A stretch of 55,159 nucleotides of DNA from an uncultured Ruminiclostridium sp. (GCA_947629925.1 CANRFO010000018.1:1-55159), one strand, 5' to 3'; shown: positions 21,773-29,942, numbered from the stretch's first letter. Program-made: numbers and translations. The notes: generated by a model not told the origin, from the letters alone.

Positions 21773-23692
21773 ATGTCAAGAAAAAAAGCCTTTAAAGCCG
21801 AATCCAAGCGTCTTCTGGAGATGATGATAAATTCCATCTACACTCACAAGGAAATATTTATCCGCGAGCTTATCTCCAACGCCAGCGACGCTATGGACAA
21901 GCTGTATTTTAAATCATTGAACGAAAATCTGGGACTTGACAGGGGAGATTTTCAGATAAGACTTACTCCCGACAAGGACGCAAGGACCCTCACCATAACC
22001 GACAACGGCATTGGAATGACCGCCGAGGAGCTGGAAAACAATCTGGGCGTTATCGCTCAGTCAGGCTCTCTTAAATTCAAGGAGGAAGTAAAGGGCGACG
22101 AAAAAGCCGAAAACAACGACGACATCTCCGTTATCGGACAGTTTGGCGTAGGCTTTTACTCTGCGTTTATGGTAGCCTCCAAGGTGACCGTAAGATCAAA
22201 AGCCTACGGCGCAGATACCGCTTACCTCTGGACCAGCGAGGGCGTTGACGGCTATACAATTGAGGAATGTGAAAAGGATTCTCACGGCACGGAAATAACC
22301 CTTTATATGAAGGAAAACACCGACGACGAGGATTACGACGAGTTCCTAACCGATTATAAGCTGAGAAATCTTGTCAAGAAATATTCCGATTATATCCGCT
22401 ACCCCATTAAAATGGAGGTAACGCACCGCCACCCCAAGGAGGACGCCCCCGAAGACGCTCCCGAGGAGGAAAAATACGAGATCCACACCGAGGACGAAAC
22501 TCTCAACAGTATGATACCTCTCTGGAAGAAGAACAAGAGCGAGCTTAAGGACGAGGACTACAACAACTTCTATCAGGAGAAATTCTATGACTACACCGAG
22601 CCGCTTGCTCATATCCACAGCAAGACCGAGGGAACGGCGACCTATTCCGCCCTTATGTTTATCCCCAAGAAAGCGCCTTACGATTATTACTCCAAGGAGT
22701 ACGAAAAGGGCTTGCAGCTTTATTCCAACGGCGTTCTCATTATGGACAAATGCTCCGACCTGCTCCCCGACCATTTCAGCTTTGTAAAGGGACTTGTGGA
22801 CAGCGAGGACTTGTCGCTCAACATCAGCCGTGAAATGCTCCAGCACGACCGTCAGCTTAAAATAATCGCCCGTTCTCTTGAAAGGACTATCAAGAACGAA
22901 CTGAAGAAAATGCTCACCAACGAGCGTGAAAAGTATGAGGAATTTTGGAAAGCCTTCGGCTTGCAGATAAAATTCGGCATTTACAACGGCTACGGAATGA
23001 ACAAGGAGCTTTTGCAGGACCTGCTCCTGTTCACCTCAAGCAAGGACAAAAAGCAAGTTACTCTTGAAGAATACGTTGCGGGAATGAAAGAGGGACAGGA
23101 CTGCATCTACTACGCCTCAGGCGACAGCATTGAGCGCATAGACGCACTTCCCGTCGTTGAAAGCGTAAAGGATAAGGGCTACGAGATACTTTACCTCACC
23201 GACAATGTTGACGAGTTCTGCCTGCAAATGATGGTGGATTACAACGAGAAAAAGTTCAAGTCTGTTCAGGCAGGCGACCTTGACCTTCAGACCGAGGAGG
23301 AAAAGAAGGAGATAAAGGAAAAGAACGAGGACAGCAAGGAGCTTTGCGACGCTATCAAGGAAGCCCTCGGCGACAAGGTAGCAGCAGTCCGCCTTACCAA
23401 CACGCTGAAAACTCACCCCGTCTGCATAACCAGCGACGGCGCTCTCTCCGCTCAGATGGAAAAGGTGCTGAACTCAATGCCCACCGACCATAAAGCAAAG
23501 GCGGACAAGGCTCTGGAGATAAATCCCAACCACCCCATTTTCGACAAGCTGCAATATCTCTTTGACAACGACAAGGAAATGCTTGCCACCTACGCCGACC
23601 TGCTGTTCACTCAGGCGATGCTGATAGAGGGAATGGCGATAGACGACCCCGTAAAGTTCAGCGAGGAGCTGAGCAAGGTAATGGCAAAGTAA
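21773..23692 (+). CDS. htpG: Hsp90-family chaperone HtpG
   Basis: A 639-residue ATP-dependent cytosolic chaperone. The GHKL ATPase N-domain shows ELISNASDAMDKL (about 29-41), DNGIGMT (about 79-85), and GQFGVGFYSAFMV (about 120-132), the nucleotide lid. The middle domain and C-terminal dimerisation domain follow at normal length. It has its own promoter with a perfect CIRCE operator, so it belongs to the HrcA regulon here. In Bacillus subtilis htpG is instead outside the CIRCE class. A terminator follows. Confidence 0.97.
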   Translation: MSRKKAFKAESKRLLEMMINSIYTHKEIFIRELISNASDAMDKLYFKSLNENLGLDRGDFQIRLTPDKDARTLTITDNGIGMTAEELENNLGVIAQSGSLKFKEEVKGDEKAENNDDISVIGQFGVGFYSAFMVASKVTVRSKAYGADTAYLWTSEGVDGYTIEECEKDSHGTEITLYMKENTDDEDYDEFLTDYKLRNLVKKYSDYIRYPIKMEVTHRHPKEDAPEDAPEEEKYEIHTEDETLNSMIPLWKKNKSELKDEDYNNFYQEKFYDYTEPLAHIHSKTEGTATYSALMFIPKKAPYDYYSKEYEKGLQLYSNGVLIMDKCSDLLPDHFSFVKGLVDSEDLSLNISREMLQHDRQLKIIARSLERTIKNELKKMLTNEREKYEEFWKAFGLQIKFGIYNGYGMNKELLQDLLLFTSSKDKKQVTLEEYVAGMKEGQDCIYYASGDSIERIDALPVVESVKDKGYEILYLTDNVDEFCLQMMVDYNEKKFKSVQAGDLDLQTEEEKKEIKEKNEDSKELCDAIKEALGDKVAAVRLTNTLKTHPVCITSDGALSAQMEKVLNSMPTDHKAKADKALEINPNHPIFDKLQYLFDNDKEMLATYADLLFTQAMLIEGMAIDDPVKFSEELSKVMAK

Positions 23693-23738
23693 AAATGTAA
23701 AATAAAAAGACCGCTTATGCAGTATCGCATAAAACAGA

Positions 23739-23768
23739 AAAAGCAGACGTAAACCGTCTGCTTTTTTG
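23739..23768 (+). terminator. terminator of htpG
   Basis: AAAAAGCAGACG pairs with CGTCTGCTTTTT around TAAAC, with further T. Confidence 0.88.
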
Positions 23769-23786
23769 TGTATAGAAGTGCGCAAA

Positions 23787-24413
23787 TCAGAATCTATCCC
23801 AATGTATTCTCTCTTCAATACAAATTTCCTTCTGTTTTATAGGAGATGTTCCTTTTTTCGGTTTGCCAATGCCAATAAAGCAAGGCATAAAATAATTATT
23901 TGGAAATCCGAGAACATCTCTTGCATATTCTTCTTCATTTCCGAGAGGTATTCTTAAATTGCAGCCATATCCCTCCGCCGCTGCAGAAAGAAATATATTT
24001 TCTATACTGCACCAGATAGAAGCAAAACCGTTGAGATGTGAAATATTATCAGGATGAAGAATATCAGTTTTTTGTTTGAACAAAGGAATAATTATTGCAG
24101 ATGCTTCAAACAGCATTCTGTATTGCTTCGGAACCGCGTTTCGGTAACATTCTTGCTGTAAAGCGTCGCTCAAATCCCAATTCTTTATCAGCAGATCCAT
24201 ATCTTCATCAGATATTTCCTTCGGAATTATATCAAGCAATTTTGCTGCAATACTTCTATCTCTTACTATTATGTAATGCCAATCTCTCATATGGTCGTTT
24301 GTAGGTGCTTTGAACGCAGAGGCTATTATTCTTTCAATAACGCTTATCGGAATTGATTCACCTGTAAACTCACGAATGGTTTTTCTGTTGTTTATAGCTT
24401 CATAAAACTCCAT
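23787..24413 (-). CDS. nitroreductase family protein
   Basis: A 208-residue FMN-dependent oxidoreductase of the NAD(P)H nitroreductase fold. The N-terminal RKTIREFTGESIP is the FMN-phosphate-binding arginine motif (R-R-x-F type), followed by the helix AFKAPTNDHMRDWHYIIV; the C-terminal half has SAAAEGYGCNLRIPLGNEE and FIGIGKPKK, the usual second FMN region. It probably works as a homodimer on flavin, quinone or nitro compounds; the physiological substrate is unknown. It follows the hypothetical gene upstream by three bases, forming an operon. Confidence 0.85.
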   Translation of the reverse strand: MEFYEAINNRKTIREFTGESIPISVIERIIASAFKAPTNDHMRDWHYIIVRDRSIAAKLLDIIPKEISDEDMDLLIKNWDLSDALQQECYRNAVPKQYRMLFEASAIIIPLFKQKTDILHPDNISHLNGFASIWCSIENIFLSAAAEGYGCNLRIPLGNEEEYARDVLGFPNNYFMPCFIGIGKPKKGTSPIKQKEICIEERIHWDRF

Positions 24414-24416
24414 GTT

Positions 24417-24803
24417 TTACACCTTCTTCAACCACACATCAAAGCATCCATCTTCACATTTAACACGAATGTAGTCAATGCCGAAAAATTTGATCCGATA
24501 AATCTCACCTGTGTGGATAAAATCGCCTGCGTATATTCCTATGGTATCTTCGGGTGGAGGATAATGCATAACAAAATCTGTCCCGGGGGTATAAGCGACA
24601 AACAATGTTTCTGAACTATAATTGATTTTTATTGTTGCAGTAAAAGTTTCGGTGTCCAGAATAAAGCTTCCATCTTCATTTGCCCATCTTCCGTCAAAAA
24701 GTGGGGCTTCCTGCTTAATAAAACACCATAATATCAAAAAGGCACCAAGAACACTGCATAAAACGATAAAGGCTATCTTGCTTTTTTTATTAAATAAGAT
24801 CAC
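24417..24803 (-). CDS. small membrane-anchored protein of unknown function
   Basis: A 128-residue protein. Start GTG at 24803 is chosen since AGGAG lies seven bases upstream; an upstream extension lacks a ribosome binding site. A short positive start (ILFNKKSK) leads to one membrane helix (about 10-30, IAFIVLCSVLGAFLILWCFI) and a C-terminal outside domain of beta character (FDGRWANEDGSFILDTET..TATI, GIYAGDFIHTGEIYRIKF). The pattern resembles small lipocalin-like secreted domains, but I do not recognise the family. It is co-transcribed with the nitroreductase. Confidence 0.65.
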   Translation of the reverse strand: MILFNKKSKIAFIVLCSVLGAFLILWCFIKQEAPLFDGRWANEDGSFILDTETFTATIKINYSSETLFVAYTPGTDFVMHYPPPEDTIGIYAGDFIHTGEIYRIKFFGIDYIRVKCEDGCFDVWLKKV

Positions 24804-24952
24804 GCTGTTTCTCCTATTACATACCAAGCCAATAATTGGTATTTAGACTCCCAGAACGATGTTCCTTCTCCAGAAATCAAACTATCATTCGCTCCTTGAG
24901 ATCCCGATTTACCTCATTTACTGTCATATCGGCAAACGCCTTCACGGCCTTT

Positions 24953-26071
24953 TTATTTATTTTTCCTGTTTTCCTCAATGCTCCTGAGTATCTCGTCAAC
25001 GTCGAAGGAATCGGTTTCCTGCTCGTCGTCCCGTGAGAAAATGCTGTCAAGCCTGTCCGCGCCTGAAGCTCTTGTTTCCTCGGGCTGCTTCGGCTGATAG
25101 GTCCTGACTTCTTCTTTAACAGGTATAGGCTCGGTCTTAGGCTCATACTTGCGGACATATTCTTCCTCATCGGATTTTTCCGCAGCTGCTGGTTTTTTCT
25201 TTTCCTCGGCGGCTTCGTTTTTATTCTTTTTAATAAGCGGAGTAAACAGTCCTGCCGCCTCGTAAAGCTTCTGCTTGTCCAAGGGCTTCTGAACTGCGGC
25301 TTCGGGCGTTTCTTCCTCCCGCACTTCAGCCGCTTCAGTCTGTTCCTCTGTCGGAGCTGTTTCTTCCTCGGCTTCTTCAGGCTCTTCAGAGGCTTTCTTT
25401 ATGCTTTCGGCTTTTTTCTCTTCAAGCTTCTTTTCTTCAACTTTTTCCTTTTCTTCAGCCCTTTTTCTTGCCTTTTCCTCCGCTTTTTTCGCTTTTTCTT
25501 CTCTCTTCTTTTCTTTTTCGGCGGCTTTGCGTTCTCTCTCCGCTTCTATATCCGTATCGGAAGCTTCCTGTTCGTCTTTTCGCTTAGCGCCCGAAACAAG
25601 CTCGAATATGATGAATGCCGCCAGAGGAAGCAGTGCTATCGTGCATACTCCCGCGGGCGAGGTGGCAAACGAAACTATACTGCCGATCGCTTCGGAGTAA
25701 TATTCACCTTTGCCGATTATATCCTCCGCCTTCACAACAACAGCCGCTCCGCTTTTGCTTTTCACAGAGATGATACCGCTTTCGACGGACAATATCTCGC
25801 CTATCTCCGTCTTTCCGTCCTCGTCGTTAAAAATGATTATATTTCTCACTTCAAGCTCATCAGCAGGGACTTTTAAGGTTATAAGCGCGCTTCCTCTTTC
25901 AAGGGGAGGAATATCGTCGGTCTCTACCAGAAAAATGCTGTGTCCGAAAAGGGACGGCGCTTTGTTCCCGCCGAACAGCAGAGTTGCCGCAAGAATAAGC
26001 GCAGCAGCCGCCAGCAAAATAACATCTATCGTGATAAAGACAGCGTAAAATTTTTTGGAAATTCCTTTAAT
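24953..26071 (-). CDS. membrane protein: signal-peptidase-like domain without catalytic serine, plus charged tail
   Basis: A 372-residue protein if started at the ATT codon 26071-26069; the usual start codon furthest upstream (TTG 26017) would cut a membrane helix and has no ribosome binding site. AGGGGGTG lies about six to eight bases before the ATT, giving a start MKGISKKFYAVF. A signal-anchor helix (about 6-30) leads into a domain laid out like SipW-type signal peptidase I (FGHSIFLVETDDIPPLERGS, NIIIFNDEDG, EDIIGKGEYY), with a second helix near 135-160. The catalytic SGSMEP segment is replaced by ETDDIPP, so no peptidase activity is expected. Residues 165-372 are a Lys/Glu/Ala-rich cytoplasmic tail with coiled-coil character, ending DVDEILRSIEENRKNK. 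Function unknown, perhaps a scaffold. Confidence 0.6.
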   Translation of the reverse strand: MKGISKKFYAVFITIDVILLAAAALILAATLLFGGNKAPSLFGHSIFLVETDDIPPLERGSALITLKVPADELEVRNIIIFNDEDGKTEIGEILSVESGIISVKSKSGAAVVVKAEDIIGKGEYYSEAIGSIVSFATSPAGVCTIALLPLAAFIIFELVSGAKRKDEQEASDTDIEAERERKAAEKEKKREEKAKKAEEKARKRAEEKEKVEEKKLEEKKAESIKKASEEPEEAEEETAPTEEQTEAAEVREEETPEAAVQKPLDKQKLYEAAGLFTPLIKKNKNEAAEEKKKPAAAEKSDEEEYVRKYEPKTEPIPVKEEVRTYQPKQPEETRASGADRLDSIFSRDDEQETDSFDVDEILRSIEENRKNK

Positions 26072-26087
26072 TTAGCCCACCCCCTTC

Positions 26088-26115
26088 TTGACAAATACGG
26101 AAAAAATGATATAAT
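26088..26115 (+). promoter_or_regulatory. plus-strand promoter with no gene downstream
   Basis: TTGACA (26088-26093), 16 bp, TATAAT (26110-26115). The next plus-strand gene is tRNA-Thr 1.3 kb away with its own promoter. Confidence 0.75.
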
Positions 26116-26121
26116 AAATAA

Positions 26122-26226
26122 AGCGTTTGCGTGTTTACAGCTTTATTGTAACATAAAACGCGCTTTAATGCAAGAGAAATTTTGAGGAAGAAAAACCAAA
26201 GCCGACGCTGAGTCGGCTTTTAAATT
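26122..26226 (+). ncRNA. candidate small RNA of about 100 nt
   Basis: Transcription from the promoter at 26088-26115 would begin near 26122 and meet the hairpin AAAGCCGAC (26198-26206) / GTCGGCTTT (26212-26220) with a short T tail. No convincing open frame lies between. No known RNA family is recognised. It runs toward the 3' end of the J-protein gene on the other strand, so an antisense role is possible on read-through. Confidence 0.4.
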
Positions 26227-26371
26227 ATTATGGAGGAGAATTATCGGCTCCGTTATTGTTAACAGCGTTGCAAAAGGCTTATATGTTGTCTTAAGTTTTA
26301 CCATTGCAAGTGATGCTTGCAAAGTTTTGAAAAGCTATCGTTTAAAAACAGTCTTTTACCTATTATATAAT

Positions 26372-27130
26372 TTAAGAGCCATTTTCAAATTCTTTTTTCA
26401 AGCGGTCATACTCAGCATTGATTGTTTTCATTGTTTCGGTATCGCCTGCCTCTGTATCGGGGTGAAACGTTTTGGCAAGATTTTTATATCGTTTTTCAAG
26501 TTTTTCCAATGTATCACAGCCCTGAAAGAACATTACAGGTATTTTTTCCTGACTTTCCTGCGCGAAAGATTGAGTATATTCCTCATCGCTTGCCCGTTCA
26601 GCGGTATTTGGATTATACCGCTTATATTCATCCTCCGGGTTAACAGCTCGATCCTCGAAATCAGACATATCTTGATTTTGATGTTTAAATTTTCTCCTGA
26701 AATTCAGTGTAGGCAATGATTTATTAAATCCCAAAATATGAATTACTATAAAAATAAGATTGATTATAATAACCAAAAACCACCAAGTCAAAGGATCATT
26801 GGTTCTCATAGCGGTCATCATTCCCTCAACCCGAGAATATTTAAACACACCATCAAGAGTGTAATATATTATCGCTCCCCAAGCCAGTCCCAAAGCTGCT
26901 TGAAAAACGCGTCCAACGTAAGGTAGCCTTGCAATAAAAATAAATGCTATTACAATTGCCAAACCTAATGCGAGCGATATTAGCCAATGTAATTCTGTTG
27001 CATTATGTATTATCATTGCAGTACCGACAGTTAAAGCGACAAAGTCAAGCAACAATATGCTGCAACAGCCACAGCCGGCTTTTTCTTCACCACTGTTAGG
27101 AGCGTTAACATTCATATCGTTGTCAGGCAT
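26372..27130 (-). CDS. membrane protein with C-terminal J domain
   Basis: A 252-residue type III DnaJ protein. Start 27130 (MPDNDMNVN) has GGAGG eight to nine bases upstream. A CGCC cysteine cluster (about 20-23) precedes three to four membrane helices (about 24-150). The cytoplasmic C-terminal part ends in a short J domain (about 200-250): LEKRYKNLAKTFHPDTEAGD, with the HPD motif that activates DnaK. It would recruit DnaK to the membrane; the client is unknown. Its start codon is only about 20 bases beyond the terminator of a structured RNA (27152-27313), with no promoter in between, so the gene probably depends on read-through. Confidence 0.75.
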   Translation of the reverse strand: MPDNDMNVNAPNSGEEKAGCGCCSILLLDFVALTVGTAMIIHNATELHWLISLALGLAIVIAFIFIARLPYVGRVFQAALGLAWGAIIYYTLDGVFKYSRVEGMMTAMRTNDPLTWWFLVIIINLIFIVIHILGFNKSLPTLNFRRKFKHQNQDMSDFEDRAVNPEDEYKRYNPNTAERASDEEYTQSFAQESQEKIPVMFFQGCDTLEKLEKRYKNLAKTFHPDTEAGDTETMKTINAEYDRLKKEFENGS

Positions 27131-27151
27131 TATTATTTTCCTCCGTATTAA

Positions 27152-27313
27152 CAAAAAATGCGCAGCCGAAGCTGCGCACCGAAAAATGCATAGCTCCGAT
27201 TGCTGCGACACAATTTCGTTTAGTTCCTCTGAAAGGCAACACGAAAAGAGCCTGCACTTTTACCGATAAGCAAAGCGCTGCCATTCAAAAGAACATATAA
27301 AATTGTGTCGCAG
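27152..27313 (-). ncRNA. structured RNA with own promoter and terminator, upstream of the J-protein gene
   Basis: A transcript starting near 27312 would begin with CTGCGACACAATTT, which pairs perfectly over 14 bp with AAATTGTGTCGCAG (27216-27203). Inside, GTTCTTTTGAATGGCA pairs with most of TGCCTTTCAGAGGAAC. It ends with the terminator GCGCAGC-TTCG-GCTGCGC-TTTTTT (27178-27152). Part of the first strand (CTGCG-CAC) can also pair with GTGCGCAG of the terminator, an antiterminator-like alternative. A long hairpin with internal bulges recalls 6S RNA, but I cannot assign a family. It is either a stand-alone RNA or a leader controlling the J-protein gene. Confidence 0.55.
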
Positions 27314-27317
27314 GTTC

Positions 27318-27346
27318 ATTTTACCATATCCGCGGTAAAATGTCAA
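27318..27346 (-). promoter_or_regulatory. promoter of the structured RNA
   Basis: On the minus strand TTGACA (27346-27341), 17 bp, TAAAAT (27323-27318). The expected start coincides with the first paired base of the closing stem. Confidence 0.8.
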
Positions 27347-27384
27347 TATTTATATGTCAGCGGGTTGTTTTTCCCCTGCACCTC

Positions 27385-27413
27385 TTGACATTCGCCGCAA
27401 ATAGTGGTAAAAT
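27385..27413 (+). promoter_or_regulatory. promoter of tRNA-Thr
   Basis: TTGACA (27385-27390), 17 bp, TAAAAT (27408-27413), divergent from the structured RNA promoter. Confidence 0.85.
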
Positions 27414-27435
27414 ATAAAAACTGCAAACAGAATAT

Positions 27436-27511
27436 GCTGGTGTAGCTCAGTCGGTAGAGCAGCGCATTCGTAATGCGCAGGTCGGGGGTTCGAGTCCGTT
27501 CACCAGCTCCA
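27436..27511 (+). tRNA. tRNA-Thr (CGT)
   Basis: A 76 nt tRNA with encoded CCA. Acceptor GCTGGTG pairs with CACCAGC, discriminator T; anticodon stem GCGCA/TGCGC encloses TTCGTAA with anticodon CGT. Confidence 0.95.
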
Positions 27512-27590
27512 GCGGCTGAGCCGCATCAACACGCTCCCAGATAACGGGAGCGTATTTTTACATTCACCGCCCAAATATCTTTTTGGTCAT
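27508..27590 (+). repeat. 82 bp repeat abutting tRNA-Thr (copy B)
   Basis: Reverse-complement partner of 14554-14635. It starts at the tRNA CCA with CCAGCGGCTGAGCCGCATC, continues into the ACGCTCCC/GGGAGCGT hairpin and ends TTTTTGGTCATGAT. A shorter, diverged copy follows at 27600-27650. Confidence 0.75.
27529..27560 (+). terminator. first terminator after tRNA-Thr
   Basis: ACGCTCCC (27531-27538) pairs with GGGAGCGT (27546-27553), then ATTTTTA. Confidence 0.85.
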
Positions 27591-27599
27591 GATATAACT

Positions 27600-27650
27600 G
27601 CGCTGAGCCGCAACAACACGCTCCCAATCCACAGGAGCGTATTTTTATAT
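27600..27650 (+). repeat. diverged partial repeat with second terminator
   Basis: CGCTGAGCCGCAACAACACGCTCC and GGAGCGTATTTTTA repeat the core of the preceding copy; its own hairpin is weaker. Tandem duplication of the terminator part is the simplest reading. Confidence 0.65.
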
Positions 27651-27685
27651 CTGTGCCCCAAAAATCGTTTTATCACCCCACATTT

Positions 27686-27722
27686 CCCGCTCACCAAAAG
27701 GTTCGAGCGGGATCTTGTTTTA
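27686..27722 (+). terminator. third terminator after tRNA-Thr
   Basis: CCCGCTC (27686-27692) pairs with GAGCGGG (27705-27711), then ATCTTGTTTT. Three stacked terminators separate tRNA-Thr from the convergent operon; no gene lies in 27512-27914. Confidence 0.75.
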
Positions 27723-27779
27723 TATTCTATATCGCTGAATATTATAAAAAATTGTTCGTCATGGGTAGTTTATGGGCAG

Positions 27780-27818
27780 TAAAAAATAACGTCACCTGCA
27801 ACTAAGTCAGGTGACGTT
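27780..27818 (-). terminator. terminator of the DUF362 operon
   Basis: On the minus strand AACGTCACCTG pairs with CAGGTGACGTT (27818-27788), followed by ATTTTTT. Confidence 0.85.
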
Positions 27819-27914
27819 AAAGATTTCAACAGGAGCTTTCAAAAATTGCCCGCCGCACGCCGTTCAGCCCGCATAAACGGATCGATTCGTACGTCAGTGC
27901 GCTTTTTATACGCC

Positions 27915-28781
27915 TTACATCTCTATCAACTCATACTCTCTCGTGCCGAACCCAAGTTCAGCCGCCGCCTCAATGGTATGAACTCCGTTCCTGCTTTCTA
28001 TCCTCTCCAGCAAATGCTTTTGCCCCTTGTCGTCCTTTGCGGCGTAAACAAGGTCAAGACACGCCTGATCAATAGCCACAGGGTCGAGGGAAGCGAGAAT
28101 ACCAATATCCTTCATACAAGGATCCTCCGCCACAGCGCAGCAGTCGCAGTCCACCGACATATTTTTCATCACGTTGATGTAAGCGGCGTTCCCCTTGAAG
28201 AACTTCACCACCGACATAGCGGCGTCCGCCATTGATTCAAGGAAGGAATCATGGTTTGCAGTCCACATCTTTGCGGGATCTCCCGCCCCGTGGATATAAG
28301 CCTTTCCGTAAGAGGAAGCAATACCTATCGAAAGCTGTTTCAGCGCTCCGCCGTAGCCGCCCATTGGGTGACCCTTGAAGTGGGAAAGCACCAGCAGGGA
28401 ATCATAATTCGCCAGATTTTTTCCCACAAAATTTTTCTTTATCACCTTTCCATCGGGGATCGCAAGCTCCATATCGGGACCTTCCCCGTCTAGCAGGTCA
28501 AAATCAAAATAATCGTTCCACCCGTGAGCTTTTATCGTTTTCAGATGCTTCTCAGTGGTATTTCTTTCCCCGTCATAAGCGGTGTTGCACTCAACCACCG
28601 TTCCGTTTACTTCCTTCACGATATTTTCCCAGAAATCGGGACGGAGAAAATTCTGATTGCCCATTTCCCCCGAATGTACCTTTACCGCAACTTTTCCCGA
28701 AAGCTCCTTTCCCAGCGCCTTGTAAAGCTCCGTCACCTTTTCGGGAGTTATCTCCCTTGAAAAATAAACCTTAGCCTTCAT
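27915..28781 (-). CDS. DUF362 domain protein
   Basis: A 288-residue protein of the DUF362 family, often linked to iron-sulfur chemistry. It shows the family pattern KVYFSREITPEKVTELY near the start, VLSHFKGHPMGGYGGALKQL (about 130-150) and GNAAYINVMKNMSVDCDCC (about 200) followed by EDPCMKDIG. The four cysteines (CDCC plus one) could hold a metal cluster. The ferredoxin domain found in longer relatives is missing. It is the last gene of a three-gene operon after a flavin reductase and an AlkZ-like protein, suggesting a redox role, but no reaction is known. Confidence 0.8.
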   Translation of the reverse strand: MKAKVYFSREITPEKVTELYKALGKELSGKVAVKVHSGEMGNQNFLRPDFWENIVKEVNGTVVECNTAYDGERNTTEKHLKTIKAHGWNDYFDFDLLDGEGPDMELAIPDGKVIKKNFVGKNLANYDSLLVLSHFKGHPMGGYGGALKQLSIGIASSYGKAYIHGAGDPAKMWTANHDSFLESMADAAMSVVKFFKGNAAYINVMKNMSVDCDCCAVAEDPCMKDIGILASLDPVAIDQACLDLVYAAKDDKGQKHLLERIESRNGVHTIEAAAELGFGTREYELIEM

Positions 28782-28794
28782 ACCCTTTCTCCTT

Positions 28795-29469
28795 TCATTT
28801 AATGAGTTTGATTATCCTGTCTTTTTCCTTTGGACCTAAAATATCAGTCAGACGCTTTACGATTTTTTCAAAGGACTCCTCAGGCTCATTTATGTAAGCC
28901 GCCGTTATCCTGTCATATCCGTAAAGCTCCTCAGGCGTTGTATACTTCGCAACGCCCCAGCCGTACTGAGTGCCGTACTTATCCCGCATATACTCAAAAT
29001 CTGCGATACAAACGTAGCTTTCCATCTGCAACCTTGTGATCACGGTATCAAACCCCTTGTTCCCGCCCTTGCGGTAGTTGCAGATACTTTTCAGCCGCTT
29101 TGACAGCAGAACTTTGTTTTCCGTTATAGTATCATAAACGTTCTTGTCCTTGGTCTGCGCCAGACCCTCGTCGTATCTTGAATCAAAATCATATCCGTCC
29201 CTGCGGTAATTTGCAAAGTCAGGGAATTGCTCAAGGCTGATGAATCCCGCCTTGTTCTGAAAAAACTTTCCGTAAAGGCAGGTCCCTTTTCTTGCCACAG
29301 GACCTTTCCATTCCCAGGGACCGTCCTGCTGGTCGGAGAACCACAATTCCCTCGGACAGTTTTCCTCAATGGAAAATCCCCTTATCTCATTGGCAAAAAA
29401 TGGAAGAAACCCGACTTTCAGCACCAGCCGTTCAATATCCTCAGGACTTCTCAGCTCAAAAAATTTCAT
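28795..29469 (-). CDS. conserved AlkZ-related family protein
   Basis: A 224-residue protein. The sequence runs SPEDIERLVLKVGFLPFFAN, ELWFSDQQDGPWEWKGPVAR, GKFFQNKAGFISLEQFPDFA and NKGFDTVITRLQMESYV. This is a conserved family in Firmicutes usually annotated as AlkZ-related, after winged-helix DNA glycosylases of the YcaQ type; the QxQ glycosylase motif is not evident, so catalytic activity is uncertain. It overlaps the flavin reductase gene upstream by four bases and precedes the DUF362 gene by 13 bases. Family recognition is fair, function open. Confidence 0.55.
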   Translation of the reverse strand: MKFFELRSPEDIERLVLKVGFLPFFANEIRGFSIEENCPRELWFSDQQDGPWEWKGPVARKGTCLYGKFFQNKAGFISLEQFPDFANYRRDGYDFDSRYDEGLAQTKDKNVYDTITENKVLLSKRLKSICNYRKGGNKGFDTVITRLQMESYVCIADFEYMRDKYGTQYGWGVAKYTTPEELYGYDRITAAYINEPEESFEKIVKRLTDILGPKEKDRIIKLIK

Positions 29470-29942
29470 TTTTCTTTTATCTCCGTTACCTCGCCGATAA
29501 ACATCGTGTGCGCCGCCTCGGAGGAATAAAAGGTTTTTCTCACGTTTTCGGGCATACTGTCTGTATCAAGCTCCTGCGAATATATCTTCCTGCAAACGAG
29601 AGTAGCTTCCGCCTCCTCAAAGGTGACGGAATTTTCAAGGAATTTCGGAGTAAGCCCCGCCTCTTTTATTTTGTCCCCGTCCCTGCCTGATTTTGTGCCG
29701 AGGAGCATAAGCGCTTTCCTGTACTTTTCGGGGAAAAAGCTGACGGTGAAATATTCGTTTTTCTCAAGAAACTGATGCGTGTATCTTATGGGCTTGACGT
29801 ACACTGTGACTATGCTTTTGCCCCACAGTGTGCCAAGACTTCCCCAGCTTATAGTCATAGTGTTCATTTCGCCCTTGCCACCTGCCGTGAGCAGCGCCCA
29901 CTTATCGTTGAAAATGCCGAAGGAATTTACGTTGAATTCCAA
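29466..29942 (-). CDS. flavin reductase-like (FMN-binding split barrel) protein
   Basis: A 158-residue protein of the flavoredoxin/flavin reductase family. Start TTG at 29942 is preferred since GAGG lies eight bases upstream; a GTG three codons earlier is part of that site. Family features are WALLTAGGKGEMNTMTISWG (FMN contact loop), VYVKPIRYTHQFLEKNEYFTVSF and the final beta strands. It would bind FMN and pass electrons or reduce flavin. First gene of the operon with the AlkZ-like and DUF362 genes. Confidence 0.82.
   Translation of the reverse strand: MEFNVNSFGIFNDKWALLTAGGKGEMNTMTISWGSLGTLWGKSIVTVYVKPIRYTHQFLEKNEYFTVSFFPEKYRKALMLLGTKSGRDGDKIKEAGLTPKFLENSVTFEEAEATLVCRKIYSQELDTDSMPENVRKTFYSSEAAHTMFIGEVTEIKEK

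Noticed and set aside
24877-25170. Alternative frame at the end of the signal-peptidase-like gene, ending in a helical peptide (NEVNRDLKERMIV)
   Set aside because: Most of it overlaps the coding tail in another frame; the 70 extra bases could be a small remnant but give no recognisable family.
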